Shown here: piece after piece, positions 11,655-23,022 of the stretch
Layout of the letters: the number at the start of each line of letters is the position of its first letter
Position numbering within the stretch: position 1 is the stretch's first letter
DNA from: Fomitopsis serialis
Lineage: Eukaryota > Basidiomycota > Agaricomycetes > Polyporales > Fomitopsidaceae
Assembly: GCF_022376445.1 (NCBI RefSeq)
Contig: NW_025954973.1
Span: 372,001 to 436,000 of the forward strand
Reading direction: 5' to 3'
Length of the DNA: 64,000 bases
Translations under genes and position numbers: made by a program
The notes under the pieces: generated by a model
What the model was told of the DNA's origin: nothing
The model's database searches: none
Seen by the model: only the letters and a program-made list of their open reading frames with translations

Positions 11655-12570
11655 GCCACCTCGATGTTCTGGAGAACGGACAACCAGACAAGGACCCAGT
11701 ATCAGCTAGCTGCAATAATTAGCCAGGACTAGCGGAAAGGCAGACTCAGAGAGTGGCGGCCGGCCGTCGCGACGGTCGTGGTTCGAGTTGAAGTTGTGTT
11801 TGCTTTCGCGCGTCTCGTCACGTGTGCGCGTCAAGTTCCCACGACTCCCATAAATGGAAAACTTACTGAACGTCAAGTTTACAGCCACAACGTGAACCCA
11901 TACGCATCCACCACTCGTAAGCATCCAGCACGCTGTGCATCTGCTGCGGCCACGCACGGCCATGCCTGTCACCGGTCTCTTCCGACGTGCGAGACGTTCA
12001 ACCCCCGAACTCGTGCCTCGTCACCCACAGTGCCAGTGGGGTCCCATGTTCGAGCGTTGATGCTTCGACGGCGCCCGAGACGCATATGCAGAATGTAGCA
12101 CCGACGCTCTCTTTGTCTCTCTCCTCATCCTTTCTCTGGTACCGCTGAGGCCATCGCGTGCAACGTAAGCTACATCCGTAAGGACCGTAACATGGCAAAC
12201 ACGAGATACCTTCATTCACATTTTGTTCATCATGTCCTCCGCCGTTTCGCCCAGGACTTTCCCGGGCCAATTGCCGTCAGGCCACTAGCCACAGACCGAT
12301 TGTTCCGCTCTTGTTGGCCGTCTCACCCTGCTGGCTTTTTCCATTGCCTACGATCATTGCCTACGTAGACAAGCGGGGGCCTCTCGGACAGGTGGCTGTC
12401 ACGCATTTAGTTGTACCTAGTGTACGGCGTCTTGCACTACTAGCTGAGTGTCCAATCAGAGTCCTCCTCCCATACTGCACTACTTACTAGCTAGGGCGCT
12501 GGCTTAACGCTAAACATAGTCCGACCCAACTAACACGAGGATTTCCGAAGTGGTAGGAGACGAGCGGTGT
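11655..12570. other. Intergenic, no gene recognised
   Basis: This separates the NuSAP-like gene start (11649) from the 3' end of the minus-strand GH3 copy (12575). The open frames are short and lack domains. It should include the promoter of the NuSAP-like gene, but no clear TATA box was seen. Confidence 0.45.
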
Positions 12571-12574
12571 TATC

Positions 12575-15500
12575 TCAACTGGACCATGAGCTCGTCTTGA
12601 GAACGCAATAAGTAGCATTCAGCGAGGATTGATCCGACGAGATGCGAGACGAACGTACCAGATACAGCTTCGTCGAGCTCGCGCCGACCTGCAATTGAAT
12701 ATCTCCCTCGGGAACATACCAGAGCTGCCGCTCTGTGCTCCACAGCGAAAAATCCTTGCGCCGAAGCGCAAATGTCGCCGTGCGTGTCTCACCAGGCGAG
12801 AGGGCCCTCAGCTTGTCGAAGCCCCGCAGCCAAATCCAGGGCTGTCTGGGAATGTAGCATACTGCAAGGAGAACACTCGGAGAGTCAGTAGCTACCATGG
12901 TGCGAGACACAACGAGAACGTACCAGCTGAGCGGCTTCCGATGCAGTGACGTTCCCGTGTTCGTCACCTGCGCCGTCACCTCCGCAATGATATCGTACAG
13001 ACTGTTGCTCCCGTCGCTACCTCGAACGGTTCATTCGTCTTCTGGATGGTGCTGTTGTCCGCCTCGTACACGCTCCGAACAGAGATTTGTTGTAAGCAAA
13101 CGTCGAGTACGACAGGCCGTAGCCGAACTCAAGCGCGGCGTGATGTTGTGCGCACTGAACCAGCGGTAGTCGATCACGTCGATCGGTGAAGTTGGCTTGG
13201 GATTGAGACCGGATCATCCGAGATTGTGTTCGGAGGATACTCGTCGAGGGAGTGGCCGATCGTGTAGGGCAACTTGCCACTCGGAGAGACGTCGCCGAAG
13301 AGTACATTGGCGATGGCATCGCCAGACTCTTGGCCAGGGAAATGGGCGGCGATGACAGCGGTAACATTGGGTTGTCGATCCATTCCTCCACGAGAACGGG
13401 GGCGCCAGCGCTGATCTCAGTGAGCGCTTCAGCGCATCTGTTACAGGCGGTAGTGGAAAGACGTACTGTATCACGACGATGGTGTTGTTGCAACCTGCCG
13501 CGACGGTCTCGATCAGTGCTTCACCATCACGGTCACTGTCGCCGACAGTCAGTTAGAACATCAGACACTACCTGTACGGAGACCTACAGATAGAGAGTAG
13601 CCCGATCCACGCTCTCCTCCGTGAATGCGCTCACGAACACAATCGCGACATCCGCCATGGAGTTTGTCACGGTCTGCGCGATCACATCGTACGCCGTATC
13701 GTTGAACACCGCGTAGACCTGCGAGTTCATCCGGCGGGCACGATAGTTGATCGCTTCGTAAGGCGTAACGATGGTTGGTGGGATCACCCAGCCCGAGCCT
13801 CCGCCCAAGGTCAGCGTGCCGTTGATGTTCCAGGTGGGGTACTCGTTCGTGCCCTGGCCACCCAACGCCCCCAGTTCATTCGCACCTGCGTCCGCCCCGA
13901 TAATCGCTAGCACTTTGGGCGCGTGCAGGGGAAGCGCGCCGTCTACGTTCTTGAGTAACGTTGCGGAATCCTCGCCGATCTGCCTGATGAGCGCCATAGT
14001 TTCGATTTTCCTGACGTCGCGCCAGTGGGCGTCTTCCGCCACGAAGATGGGATTGACGTTATAGGTGACTGCTGGAGGTGGATTGTCTGCCTGGCCAGAA
14101 GAGATCCAAGGAGTCAGAGGCGAATGGCCTAAGTACGTTGCCATCAGTCATGAACGGTGCCAGAGAATGCGAGAGCGAGGGCTGGCACGTACGGCGTCGT
14201 CCACCCGAGACTCGGAAACAAGGCCGGATTCGATGGAGGAAACAAGACCATCCCCCCACATCAAACCGAAGTATCCAAGAAGTGCAACGCCAGGCATGGA
14301 GATATCGAGTCCGCCGTTGATGGTCTCTGCATCACTCCAGACACCTCCCTAGGCAAGTGCCGATGTAAACCGGACGTCAAGGGATTGGTCGCAATATGGA
14401 CATACCCAATCTGACATTATACCGCCCTGGAAGTTAAGCTATACGTAGGCGAGGTCAGCCGAGTATGGGTTATGGCATGTGGTTCCACGTACCTCATCCT
14501 TCAGGATGTTGTTCTGGGTGTAGGCATTGGCACATGCATGAGTCCCGTTGACTTCGTTGTACGAGCTATACAAATCATTGTCAAACGATGCGGCGCAGAC
14601 GCCATTCGAGCACCTACCACATAACGTAGCCCGTGCCGGCGCGGACTGCTTCAGCGAATCCCCACAAGTACAACTATATAGGTTATGATTACAGGCGTGT
14701 GAAGGAAGCCCCTCGCGACTCATACCTCATGTAGTGCCTTGTTGTCGATGTTCGATGAGATGGGGACCTGTACGTCAGTAGGATCGATCGCGTCCGACGG
14801 CGCGTAAGGATTTCTGAACGTCAGATGTCAAGGTGACTCAAGAAGGCGGTGAAGATCGTCTACTAACCGGGATGTCTCTTGCTCATACCCGATGAAGTGC
14901 TTCGCTGTGGTAAGTACCCCAGCGTCTTGCATGCCTTTGATGGTGGCGTAGGCAGCTTCCCCGGTGCCATAAGCGTCATCGAAGAAACCCTCAAAGTTGC
15001 TGCGCAGGCGGCATTTGGGTCTATGGTGTTCATTTGTGAGAAGGACACGACTCACCGGCCACCACGCGGACTGCGCCCGAGAGGTCCACCGGTGACGGGA
15101 GACAACGCAATGTTGACACCCCTTCGAAACAATGTGAGCACTCAACATTCGGATGGCTACCCCGATGGAACATGCTCACTGATCGTAAAATTCCTGTCCC
15201 ATGGCATGGCCGCGTTGATAGATCAGATCCCTGTCCCAGGTCGCTGCAACAGTCTGCCCCGCGGGGAATTGGGAGACGCCCAGGACGCGCCCCACCCCGG
15301 CGGGCCCGTCGTTGAGACAAAGTACAGGGATGCCAAGCCGTTCGACTGCGCCGGTGTTACCGGTGCAACGACCATCGTGGCCTGTGATGAGATTGACCTT
15401 CTCCTCGAGCGTCATCTGGGCGACGAGGGCTTGGGCGCGCGAGAACGCAGCTGTCCATGCGTTCCCACCAGTCGCGTTGGCTGGCAGTGTGGGTAAGGTA

Positions 15501-15671
15501 TCATTATCGCGAGACGCATAAGGTGTGGCACGTACGTGCCGGCCATGTCTCGGGCGAGTTGTCGGAGAGCGTGGTCAGGCCCGCATCGTCGCGCAGTAGA
15601 ATGACACCTAACGAGAGAGCAACAAAGTATGAAAGAGTGACAGTGAGTAAGGTGAGTACCGTTGAGCGCAT
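12575..15671 (-). pseudogene. GH3 beta-glucosidase, minus-strand copy, heavily frameshifted
   Basis: Relic or badly assembled copy of a secreted GH3 beta-glucosidase, closely related to the plus-strand copy at 29.8-32.9 kb with the same exon pattern. It starts at 15671 (MRSTVLTLLTVTLS signal peptide). First exons are 15671-15536 and 15480-15180. The 5' half is readable and has family blocks DGPAGV, GVNIALSPV, AKHFIGYEQE, YNEVNGTHACANAY and MSDWGG, where Asp is the expected nucleophile. Compared with the plus copy, at least eleven single bases are missing, near 14,116, 13,371, 13,208, 13,199, 13,182, 13,175, 13,131, 13,086, 13,020, 12,957 and 12,838. The first could be repaired by using donor GTGCCA instead of GTACGT; the others have no splice explanation. 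The last exon encodes TSSWSS, as in the plus copy. Loss of function is likely if the assembly is right. Confidence 0.8.
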
Positions 15672-15845
15672 ATTCTCAAAGCTGAGAGGGCGGTGGAACA
15701 GGCTGAGGTTCAACCGAGTTACAGGACGCCCGAACGAGGATTTATCCACCTCGCCTCAATACATCAGGGTGCGAGCCGATGCCCCGCCGCCGCCAGCGAT
15801 CGTTAGGACCAGAACCAGTGAACAAGAACATCAGGATCTGGTCTC

Positions 15846-15887
15846 GGACGCACCCCACCACCGCTCCGGCGGTGGTGGGGTGCGTCC
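15846..15887. repeat. Perfect 19-bp inverted repeat (hairpin) upstream of GH3
   Basis: The left arm GGACGCACCCCACCACCGC and its exact complement are separated by TCCG. The hairpin lies about 175 bp upstream of the minus-strand GH3 start. The stem is GC-rich. Outer bases GTCTC (15841) and GAGAC (about 15902) add a weaker flanking pair. It is not seen upstream of the plus-strand GH3 copy. It may be a regulatory or recombination-prone site; only the structure is certain. Confidence 0.9.
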
Positions 15888-16509
15888 ACACGGATGGGTA
15901 CGAGACCAACGCACAGCCTGAGCTTGTAAACAATCAATGGACAATATGCGTACTGGATCATGCGGCTGGAGCATCAGAAACACTGTACATAAATGTCGTG
16001 CCGTGCAACGTACGGTTTGTGATGCCCGTATGCCTTGGCAGCGGGGATGATCAGCATGAGCAAACTCCGGGAGCGAGGATGTCGACTATGACTATGACAA
16101 GTCTAGCACAGTCATCAAGCGGCCTAGGGTAGTCATGTGCGAATGTGCACGCTGCGACCTAAGAAGAGCAGGTTCAGCAGTCTTGAGGTGTCTATTCCGA
16201 ATTAGAAGGCGGCGGTTTTCGCTGCGAAGGAGTATGTCTATGAAAGCTACCGCACACAATCTGTGAGCGCGTCAGCCCCCGTGATACTGTAGCATTCAGG
16301 GAGTCATGCGCCTGTGCATATACTCAGGCTGCGGCCTCACTCCAACGTTGCTTGCCAATATTGACAAGTAGTTTATTCAACGAATGAAGAATGAGGCACC
16401 CGTACCCTTGATAATTGATGCGAATGCAGCGAGGGAGAGGTCTCATCCGTTAGCAGATGTGCTCGAGGGGGTCGACGTTCGGTATTAGAAGGAAAGTAAG
16501 TTACTTAAG

Positions 16510-17160
16510 TCGTGGCCGTTGGCCCGGGGTCGCCGTGACACTGACGGGTGTTGTCACTATCACATGATCGTGACCGACGCGTCGATTGCTTTGTGTTTGC
16601 GACCGGCAGCGACCCGTCACTCTTACGCGAGCCAGTCTTGCTTGTTGCTGACTCTCAGGCCGCTTACTTGAAGACTCCTTTGCCCAACCTTTGCCTTCCT
16701 TTTCTCGTGAGATCCATGAGGCCGCATAATCTTCGTTTGCAACGTACTCAGCCATGGCTAGCAGATCCATTGCGTCTCTCATTTCCAACCCATCGTCTCT
16801 TCCTCGAACGGACCTAGTTCACCGAGCATCCGACGTGCTAGTCCACCACGTGTTCTTTCTCTTTCTTGAACTCGCATAGACACAGCGCAGTTGCGTCGCA
16901 CACGCGCACGGCCGGATAATTCGGAAGATAACAACGGGTCCGGACATAACGATGAGATCGATAGCGTAGTAGTCGAGCACCCCTCGCTCTACTACGACGA
17001 CGGCAACGCCATTCTCAGCTGCGAGCGCATCGCCCGATTTTGTCCAAAAGCTGCCCCGTCCTCCGCGAGATGCTCGAGCTAGCAAGGGTGCGGGAGAACC
17101 GCAAGCCAGACGTCTTACGTGGGTGTCCCCGCATCGCGCTGGACGACAAGTTATTGCCGG
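16510..17160 (+). pseudogene. BTB-domain gene relic, truncated (copy 1)
   Basis: Upstream region and first exon of the BTB gene family whose intact member is at 33.65 kb. The upstream part (16,540-16,830) matches the minus-strand pseudogene at 28.8-29.1 kb, including an ACGCGT box at 16577. Coding remnants near 16,900-17,155 read RPDNSEDNN, VVEHPSLYYDDGNAILSCE and, after frame changes, RKPDVLRGC-like and IALDD segments. Homology stops at about 17,155, before the end of the BTB exon, and the FMN-oxidase 3' end follows at 17,232 on the other strand. Frame changes and truncation make it non-functional. Confidence 0.8.
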
Positions 17161-17231
17161 GGATGTGCACGAAATGGGCATGAGATTTGTCTCAGATTAC
17201 TGGCGAACAACATCCTCGCTACATCTACAAA

Positions 17232-19023
17232 TCACAGCGTGGCATGCTCGTGCGGACCCGGAGGCACTCCGCTCGGCGTGTACCTAAGTGCCTTTCGGTT
17301 GTTGTACACGTCCTCTGCGATGCTCCGATACCCAGCAACGGTCATGAGTATGTCCAGATCCTACATCAGGGTCAGCAACTATGAATAGGATAGAGACGAG
17401 CAGGGGACTATCGCACCGCAAGCAAACTCTTGATGACATGCCGACAGCCATATTCGCCCTCGTGCGACATGCCCCACACAAAGAGCCGTCCGAGGGCGAC
17501 GACATGCGCACCCAGCGCAATCGCCTTGAATACATCGGCGCCCGTGCGCACGCCCGAGTCGAATATGATGGTCATCTCTACAGTGGACGTCGCACACTCC
17601 TTGAGCCGGAAGAATGAACTCATAGTGAACAACGTACTGTCTCCAACTGCCTCAGCAATTTCAGGCAGGACCTCCAAGCTCCCGACTGCACCATCGACCT
17701 GGCGCCCGGCGTGGTTCGTGACGACGATGCCCTCGCAGCCGACGTCATATGCCTTGAGTGCGTCTTCAGCGCACTGAATTCCCTTGATCACGAACGGCCG
17801 TCCATTTGAGATCCTCTTCCACTATCTCAAATATGAGCATACAGCCTGGAAAGCATGGACAAAACTGACCTCGCCGATGAGCCAGCGAATCTTCTCCCAG
17901 GTGTGGGCTTTGCCATGCCAGACGCTATGGTCAATCCACTTGCCGGAGTCTTTCTTGAGGTTCTCTGCGTGCTTCTGCATGAAGATAGGGTCGGAAAGGC
18001 CTGTCGCGTTGCCCGGCTTCGCGATCACAGTATCTGAGTCAGCGGCGTTCTACTGAAGCATCAGGAACTCCGGGCTAACCGTATTCTCGTAGTAGAACGT
18101 GTAATTTGCGATGTTGATGTCAGTGGGACGCCAGCCAAGCTGCCAGGTGTCTGTTGTGAGCATGAGCACGTCAAAGCCAGACTTCCACGCGCGGTTTAGC
18201 AGCGAAAGAGTCTATGCACGAAGCGTGCATTAGGATGGATTGCCCAATTTTAGCCGTCATGCTCACGATATCGTCGTCATGACCCATATAGAGCTGGAAG
18301 AATCGCGGGCCCTGCGCGTCGCCCCCGTTCGGTCCGCTGTACGTGTGCACGCTGTTGCTCTCGTTCTTGATAGATGCGGCCAGGTCGTTCACCTTCGCGA
18401 CTTCCTCGATTGACTGGGACGCTGCGGTGGACAGAGCGTACTGCGTACCGACAAGGAACTCAGCGTGAGCAGACGCCAGTGCTGAAGTCGATGCCTACCG
18501 GAATACCGAGTTCACCCGCAATCTTCGCGGGCACGAACTCTCCCAGTGGGTGGTATAGTTTGTTGATGCCAATTGGTGCGAACATGACGGGAGCGGGGAT
18601 CTTGTGTCCGAAAATCGTGGCTGGATCAATGTGGTCAACCACATACTGCGTACTGAGGTCACGCGGAGTACGCACTCGTCAGATCCCGGACGTTAGTATC
18701 CACGAGGGTGCGCGGAACGATGCGCCAGCGGTAAAATGCCTCCCTGTTCGCCCGGTCGGTCCATCCGATACCGGCATTCGAGTTGGCATAGAAGTAGCCC
18801 CTGTCGTTGAGCTTCTTCTTCGTCGATTCCTGGAGCTCGTCGGGGTGGACGGAGAACGTCGGCACTGAAGCAGAATGCGCGATAGAGTCAGCGGGCCAAT
18901 GCTACATGGGGGTCAAGTAGCATACGACGTACACTGGCCAGTCTCACCGCCATGCTTGAAAATCTCTCGCTGGTACAGAGAGTAATTGGGAGATGGTCCT
19001 TGAGGCTTGTTCTCGGGATCCAT
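17232..19023 (-). CDS. FMN-dependent alpha-hydroxy-acid oxidase/dehydrogenase, with one internal stop
   Basis: Member of the glycolate oxidase / L-lactate dehydrogenase / lactate monooxygenase family, oxidising 2-hydroxy acids with FMN. Eight exons: 19023-18948, 18864-18676, 18620-18499, 18440-18267, 18211-17870, 17821-17638, 17577-17417 and 17360-17232. Family blocks in order: MFAPIGINKLYHP, STAASQSIEEVAKVN, PRFFQLYM, DVLMLTTDTWQLGWRP, PGNATGLSDP, FVIKGIQCAEDA, GIVVTNHAGRQVDG (active-site His and Arg) and TIIFDSGVRTGADVFKA (FMN phosphate binding). There is no cytochrome b5 domain or clear targeting signal. An in-frame TAG lies at 18052-18050, after SPEFLMLQ, and the same frame reads on with NAADSDTVI; no intron removes it. 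So the gene is either recently inactivated or carries a base error. Two relics of its C-terminus lie at 23.42 and 35.15 kb. A TATA box lies about 90 bp upstream. Confidence 0.88.
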
Positions 19024-19110
19024 TCTATACGATGACTTGGGTGTTGCGGTCTCGACTGCTGGGCTAGATACTTGGTCTGATGCCGGGGTGAGTGGTCGAT
19101 CCTGACCGCG

Positions 19111-19118
19111 TATATATA
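19111..19118 (-). promoter_or_regulatory. TATA box of the hydroxy-acid oxidase gene
   Basis: TATATATA lies about 90 bp upstream of the start codon at 19023, at the same spacing as the TATA box of the G1 peptidase gene. The rest of 19,030-19,770 has no recognised gene. Confidence 0.5.
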
Positions 19119-19772
19119 CCTCATTTTACCATAGGTGACATACGGAAGACCATAGCACGACATTCTTTGAGACGCTTGCCATACCAGCTCATTCCGTCGA
19201 CAACGGAGGGCCTTGGACCCGGGCTCGGGTGGAGGGGCGCCGACGGATTCCCAGACGGCGCCCACACCTCTCAACCCTCCCCGACGGAACATCACCCTTG
19301 TGGAGCGCGAGCGTACGCCGTAGGGGTCCCGCCTACGGGCGCTAAATATTGCTGTGCGGTACGAGGCGTTTGAGGGAGCGGGGGAGCGCAACCAGTAGAG
19401 GGACACATGATTGCAATGACCAATGTTGTCCGATGGCAGAGATGCAGGTCGTCAATTCGCGCTCGAGTCTAGATGAAGGAACACTGACCAGACAGACGCT
19501 GCTGTGTGAGCTCAAAGCTTGAGTACTATGAACAGCTGAAGGACACCAGTTCAGGGCTGTCGCGTGGTGTGCGATTAGAATCGTCTCAGACAGCGGCGAT
19601 ACTTGGTGAGGCTACAATGAGCCTGAACGAACCGTATCCCACTTACTTTCACTGACAATCATTCAGCGTCGATGCCGCAACATACCGAACGTGAAACGGG
19701 GGCACAGCGGCGTACACATCAGGCGGGTGCGCTGTATTATTGGGTATCTGACGGACACAAGCAGGGCTCTCA

Positions 19773-21147
19773 CTACGCAGGCGACTGTTCTCGCCCTCCA
19801 TTCACGGTCGGGACGGGGTGAGACACCTTCCGAGTGTTCCCAAGGACATGCTTGACACCCTTGACGACCCGTTCCACCGGGTTCTCGTTTCGAGCCACCA
19901 GGCGAGACCGCAGCTTCCGCGCGCCGAGCGACGAGCGCATGTCCACGAAACGAGAGACAACCTCGTCGATGGTCGGCCGTCGCCCGGGCTCGTCCTGCAC
20001 CATATCGTCGACGAGAGGCTGCATGAACTCCACGCCGTGATACGTCTGCGAACAGTTCAGACCTGATCCCCGACCGGACAGACACGGACACCGCCCACCT
20101 GCAAGAAGTCCTCCCGCACGAGGTTCCCGAGGTAGTAGATGTCCGTCGGGAACGGGTCGCATGGCTCCTTCGCGTTGCGGAACTCCGGCACTGACTTGTC
20201 TCCGCCCAGTATCGGCGCCTCGCGCGGCGGGCCGTCTGCGGGGTCGTACCTGCGCGAGAGGCCGAAGTCGATGAGGTAGTACTGGGTCGGATGTGTCGTC
20301 CGCGTGTGATGCTTGGCGGGCCGCGAGAGATCCCGGGTCCAGTCGATAACACGGGGATGGTACGGTTCAGGGTATAGTGGTTTGGGGTCCAACATAATGT
20401 TCTGGTTCATGCAGTCCCTGGGAGTGGTCAGAAGACGCGCTGAGCTACTTTGGATGCAAGCCTACCTATGCGCGACGTAGTGATGGTGCATAAATTGCAA
20501 GCCCTGCATGCAATCCAGTCAGCGCCTGTACGACAAGTTCCATATGAAACTCCACCTCAAAGACTTGACTGAAGAAGTCGACTGCTTCCCCCACAGTTTC
20601 GAAAGGCGGGCTATCGTACCGGCGTAAGAGGGGCATAACCAAGATCACCGTGTCATCTTCGTTCGGTACGTTTAGAACATCACATAGGCGTACACAGTGA
20701 TTCCGGGAGTCCGACGCCAGCGGCTCGGAAGACAGGAACCGCGTGATTGCGACCTCGTATGGATGCTCGGTGGTGAGGATTCTCTTCAAGACAACAGACT
20801 CGCCGTCGGGGATCCGTGTTGCGTCAAGGAGATGGGGAACCTTGAAGCGTCGGGCGTCGGTGTCGTTTCGGGGGCAAGTCGCCGGGCAGGAGAGGCGACG
20901 GAGATTCACGTACCATGATTGCCTGTCCATCTTCGCATTTCCAGTACGGCTTGTGCGTCGCCTTCCAAGATGGCATCCAGTCTGGTTTGTACCGCGCACG
21001 AAGCATGTAGCCTTGTTCTTCGAGCCATTTTTGCCGATCCCGCCACCAATACTCTTCGGTCTTGAGTTCGCCTTTCGAGAGGCGGGTGGGCTCCGGAGGA
21101 CCTATATCAGGAGTGTTGTCACGTACAGCCGACTTTGAGTCGGGCAT
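19773..21147 (-). CDS. Protein kinase-domain protein (basidiomycete-type)
   Basis: Ser/Thr-kinase-like protein of a family common in agaricomycetes. Five exons: 21147-20914, 20840-20556, 20503-20466, 20417-20099 and 20045-19773, joined in frame, about 380 residues. The N-terminal part has the family-typical block TEEYWWRDRQKWLEEQGYML. In the kinase fold, VVLKRI gives the likely ATP-binding Lys, HRDCMNQN the catalytic loop (Asp and Asn present) and IDFGLS the metal-binding Asp, so it may be active. A classical Gly-rich loop is not obvious. The C-terminal segment DEPGRRPTIDEVV matches kinase subdomain XI. A Lys/Arg-rich tail follows. No frameshift was found. Substrate is unknown, and neighbours do not suggest one. 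Confidence 0.87.
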
Positions 21148-21477
21148 TCGAGAGCGATGTAAGGTGGTAGCTGGACGTTGGTACTGGAAACATACATATG
21201 CATGGTGCAGTGAGGTGCATTCGAATTCTTGGTGCGTCACATGTATATTTCGCCAAGTCCTCCGTTGCATAGGCGCTCACCGGTACCTCCTACATACAAG
21301 GGCGCTCCGCTTCGGGCACAGTTAGTACGCCCTTGTACTTATCCACAAACTTGACCGGCACCGCATTCATAACCGGATGGGACGTTCTTGACTGGAAGGT
21401 GATAATGGCTTGCATAACATCTTCTTACATCCGACTAAGGAGCACTTCCTAGGGTGACTGCGACCTCATCTCGCGCA

Positions 21478-21807
21478 ATGGCACCAAAACTATCACCACA
21501 GGCACGACGCCTCCGGACGATCATCGTCACCGTACCTATCATGGCAGCTACGTCCTGTGAGTGTACCTCTTCCGCCATGCATGTGCGCTCGTTACTTGCT
21601 GACGTCTGCCCTCTCGTTACAGTTGTCCTCTACAAACGGCTCGTCTTGGGCGAGCCGCAGCGCACGCTTCCGAGAGCAGACGCTGTCTATCCTCCGGGTT
21701 CTGAGCAAGACAGGCGGATCATTCCTCTCAAGACTGTGACTGGGAAGACCGGGACGGGTGCAGGGAGCACGGGTGGCGGGGATGAGGAGGCTCTCATGCA
21801 GGAGTAG
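21478..21807 (+). CDS. Small single-pass membrane protein, probably mitochondrial
   Basis: Two exons, 21478-21556 and 21623-21807, with a 66-nt intron, encode about 87 residues. The N-terminus MAPKLSPQARRLRT is basic and is followed by a hydrophobic segment (IIVTVPIMAATSFVLY) and then KRLVLGEPQRTLPRADAVYPP. The tail is Gly/Thr-rich and ends EALMQE. Basic N-terminus plus one membrane helix is typical of small mitochondrial inner-membrane proteins, but I do not recognise a named family. It lies between the kinase and MIC10. Confidence 0.72.
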   Translation: MAPKLSPQARRLRTIIVTVPIMAATSCECTSSAMHVRSLLADVCPLVTVVLYKRLVLGEPQRTLPRADAVYPPGSEQDRRIIPLKTVTGKTGTGAGSTGGGDEEALMQE

Positions 21808-22103
21808 TCGTGTTGTGATGAATCTCCCGTGGACTCCAGGAGAGCTACGAGGGTCAGAAGAGACAAGCAGTGCTGGTGTCCCACCTCAGACAGGGCACGC
21901 CCTACTGGAGAACACAGGGAAGCCCAGGTGGAAAATCATGCAGCAAGTCTCACGACGACTCCTAGAGCAGACGGGAAGAAGCGCTTCTATAGACCACCAT
22001 GTATCGTACTCATCCCCTCGCAATCCATATGGGCACCCGCATCATTATCCGCTCCCATCTCCCTCTCCTCCGCTTCGTAGTGTCCTGTTCCTCCACGCAC
22101 ACC

Positions 22104-22845
22104 TCACTTCGGCTGTTGTGCCTGCGCCGCGAGTGCCGCAAGCTCCTGCGCGCTGACGACGCGCGTGCCCGGTATCCGCGCGGGGTTGAAAGATCGGTCG
22201 CAGTCTGCGTAGGCAGCTCCCGCCCCGAAGCCTGTCGAGAGCGCGATGGGCCACCCTCGTCCTAACATCGGGAATGTGTGTCAGTCTCGTGTGGGAGGAC
22301 TGCAGAGGTAAAGGGTAGGGCTTACGGCGGAAGAGGATGACGGAGGCAATAACACCGACGCTGAAGCCTACTCCTCTGGAGTGTGACATTGGTTGAGGAG
22401 GTCGTGTAGAGGGCACATGGGTAGCGCAGGTATCGGCATCAACGCGAGGGCATTGGATGGATAGTCGAGGAATGACGGAACGAGAGGGAAGCATGAGAGG
22501 GCCATATATCGTGTGAGAGCAAACGACACGTACGACTTCACAACAAGGTCCGCCACTGCAAAAGGAGGGTAATCGAGGGGAGAATGTCAGGAAGGTCGCA
22601 TCGAATGTCAGCGGAAGCGTCCAACACGGCAGAGCGAACGTGTAGCGATCATGCATGTACGAATCCGCCGTCAGTCGCCGGGCAGCAACACAGGCGTAGG
22701 ACACCCACAGCAGCGGTCATACTAGACCAAAACGCACAAAGACGACTGTTAGCGTTTCCCTACACTCTTCCCGTGGTAGAACACGCACCTTCTGCGCGAC
22801 GATGTTCTCGCTCGACGTCGGCTTCGCCGTCGATTCGCTTGACAT
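22104..22845 (-). CDS. MIC10: MICOS complex subunit Mic10
   Basis: Inner mitochondrial membrane protein that oligomerises to bend cristae junctions. Five exons: 22845-22789, 22721-22709 (only 13 nt), 22555-22534 (22 nt), 22375-22326 and 22261-22104, total 300 nt, 99 residues. The N-terminus MSSESTAKPTSSENIVAQK is followed by YDRCLADLVVKS, then two Gly-rich membrane helices: GVGFSVGVIASVILF and IALSTGFGAGAAYADC. These carry the glycine motifs typical of Mic10, separated by the positively charged loop RRRGWP. The C-terminus NPARIPGTRVVSAQELAALA is usual in fungal orthologues. The frame closes only if both tiny exons are used, which supports the model. Tandem GACGTCACAC boxes lie about 150 bp upstream. 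Confidence 0.93.
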
Positions 22846-22990
22846 ATTTGTGCTGGTTCAAACTCCAAGGGCCTTGTAGTGCGGTAAATACGGTCCCGCG
22901 AATGTGTCGGGAACGGTGAATATGATACAGCAAGATGGTGCAGGTTGCAGGACTGGAGTTTGACTTTGAGAGAGGCGCGGGGAGAGCGTG

Positions 22991-23022
22991 GCGTGTGACG
23001 CCGTGTGACGTCGTGTGACGTC
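22991..23022 (-). promoter_or_regulatory. Three tandem CRE-like boxes upstream of MIC10
   Basis: Three consecutive units of about 10 bp (CGTGTGACGTC on the plus strand; GACGTCACAC on the MIC10 strand, the third with GGCGTC) lie 146-177 bp upstream of the MIC10 start codon. The core matches the bZIP/CREB-type recognition sequence TGACGTCA in part. Binding is inferred from sequence only. Confidence 0.5.

Noticed and set aside
11089..11709. 206-codon plus-strand frame
   Set aside because: Antisense to the SAP-domain exon; no domain, and the minus strand explains the conservation.
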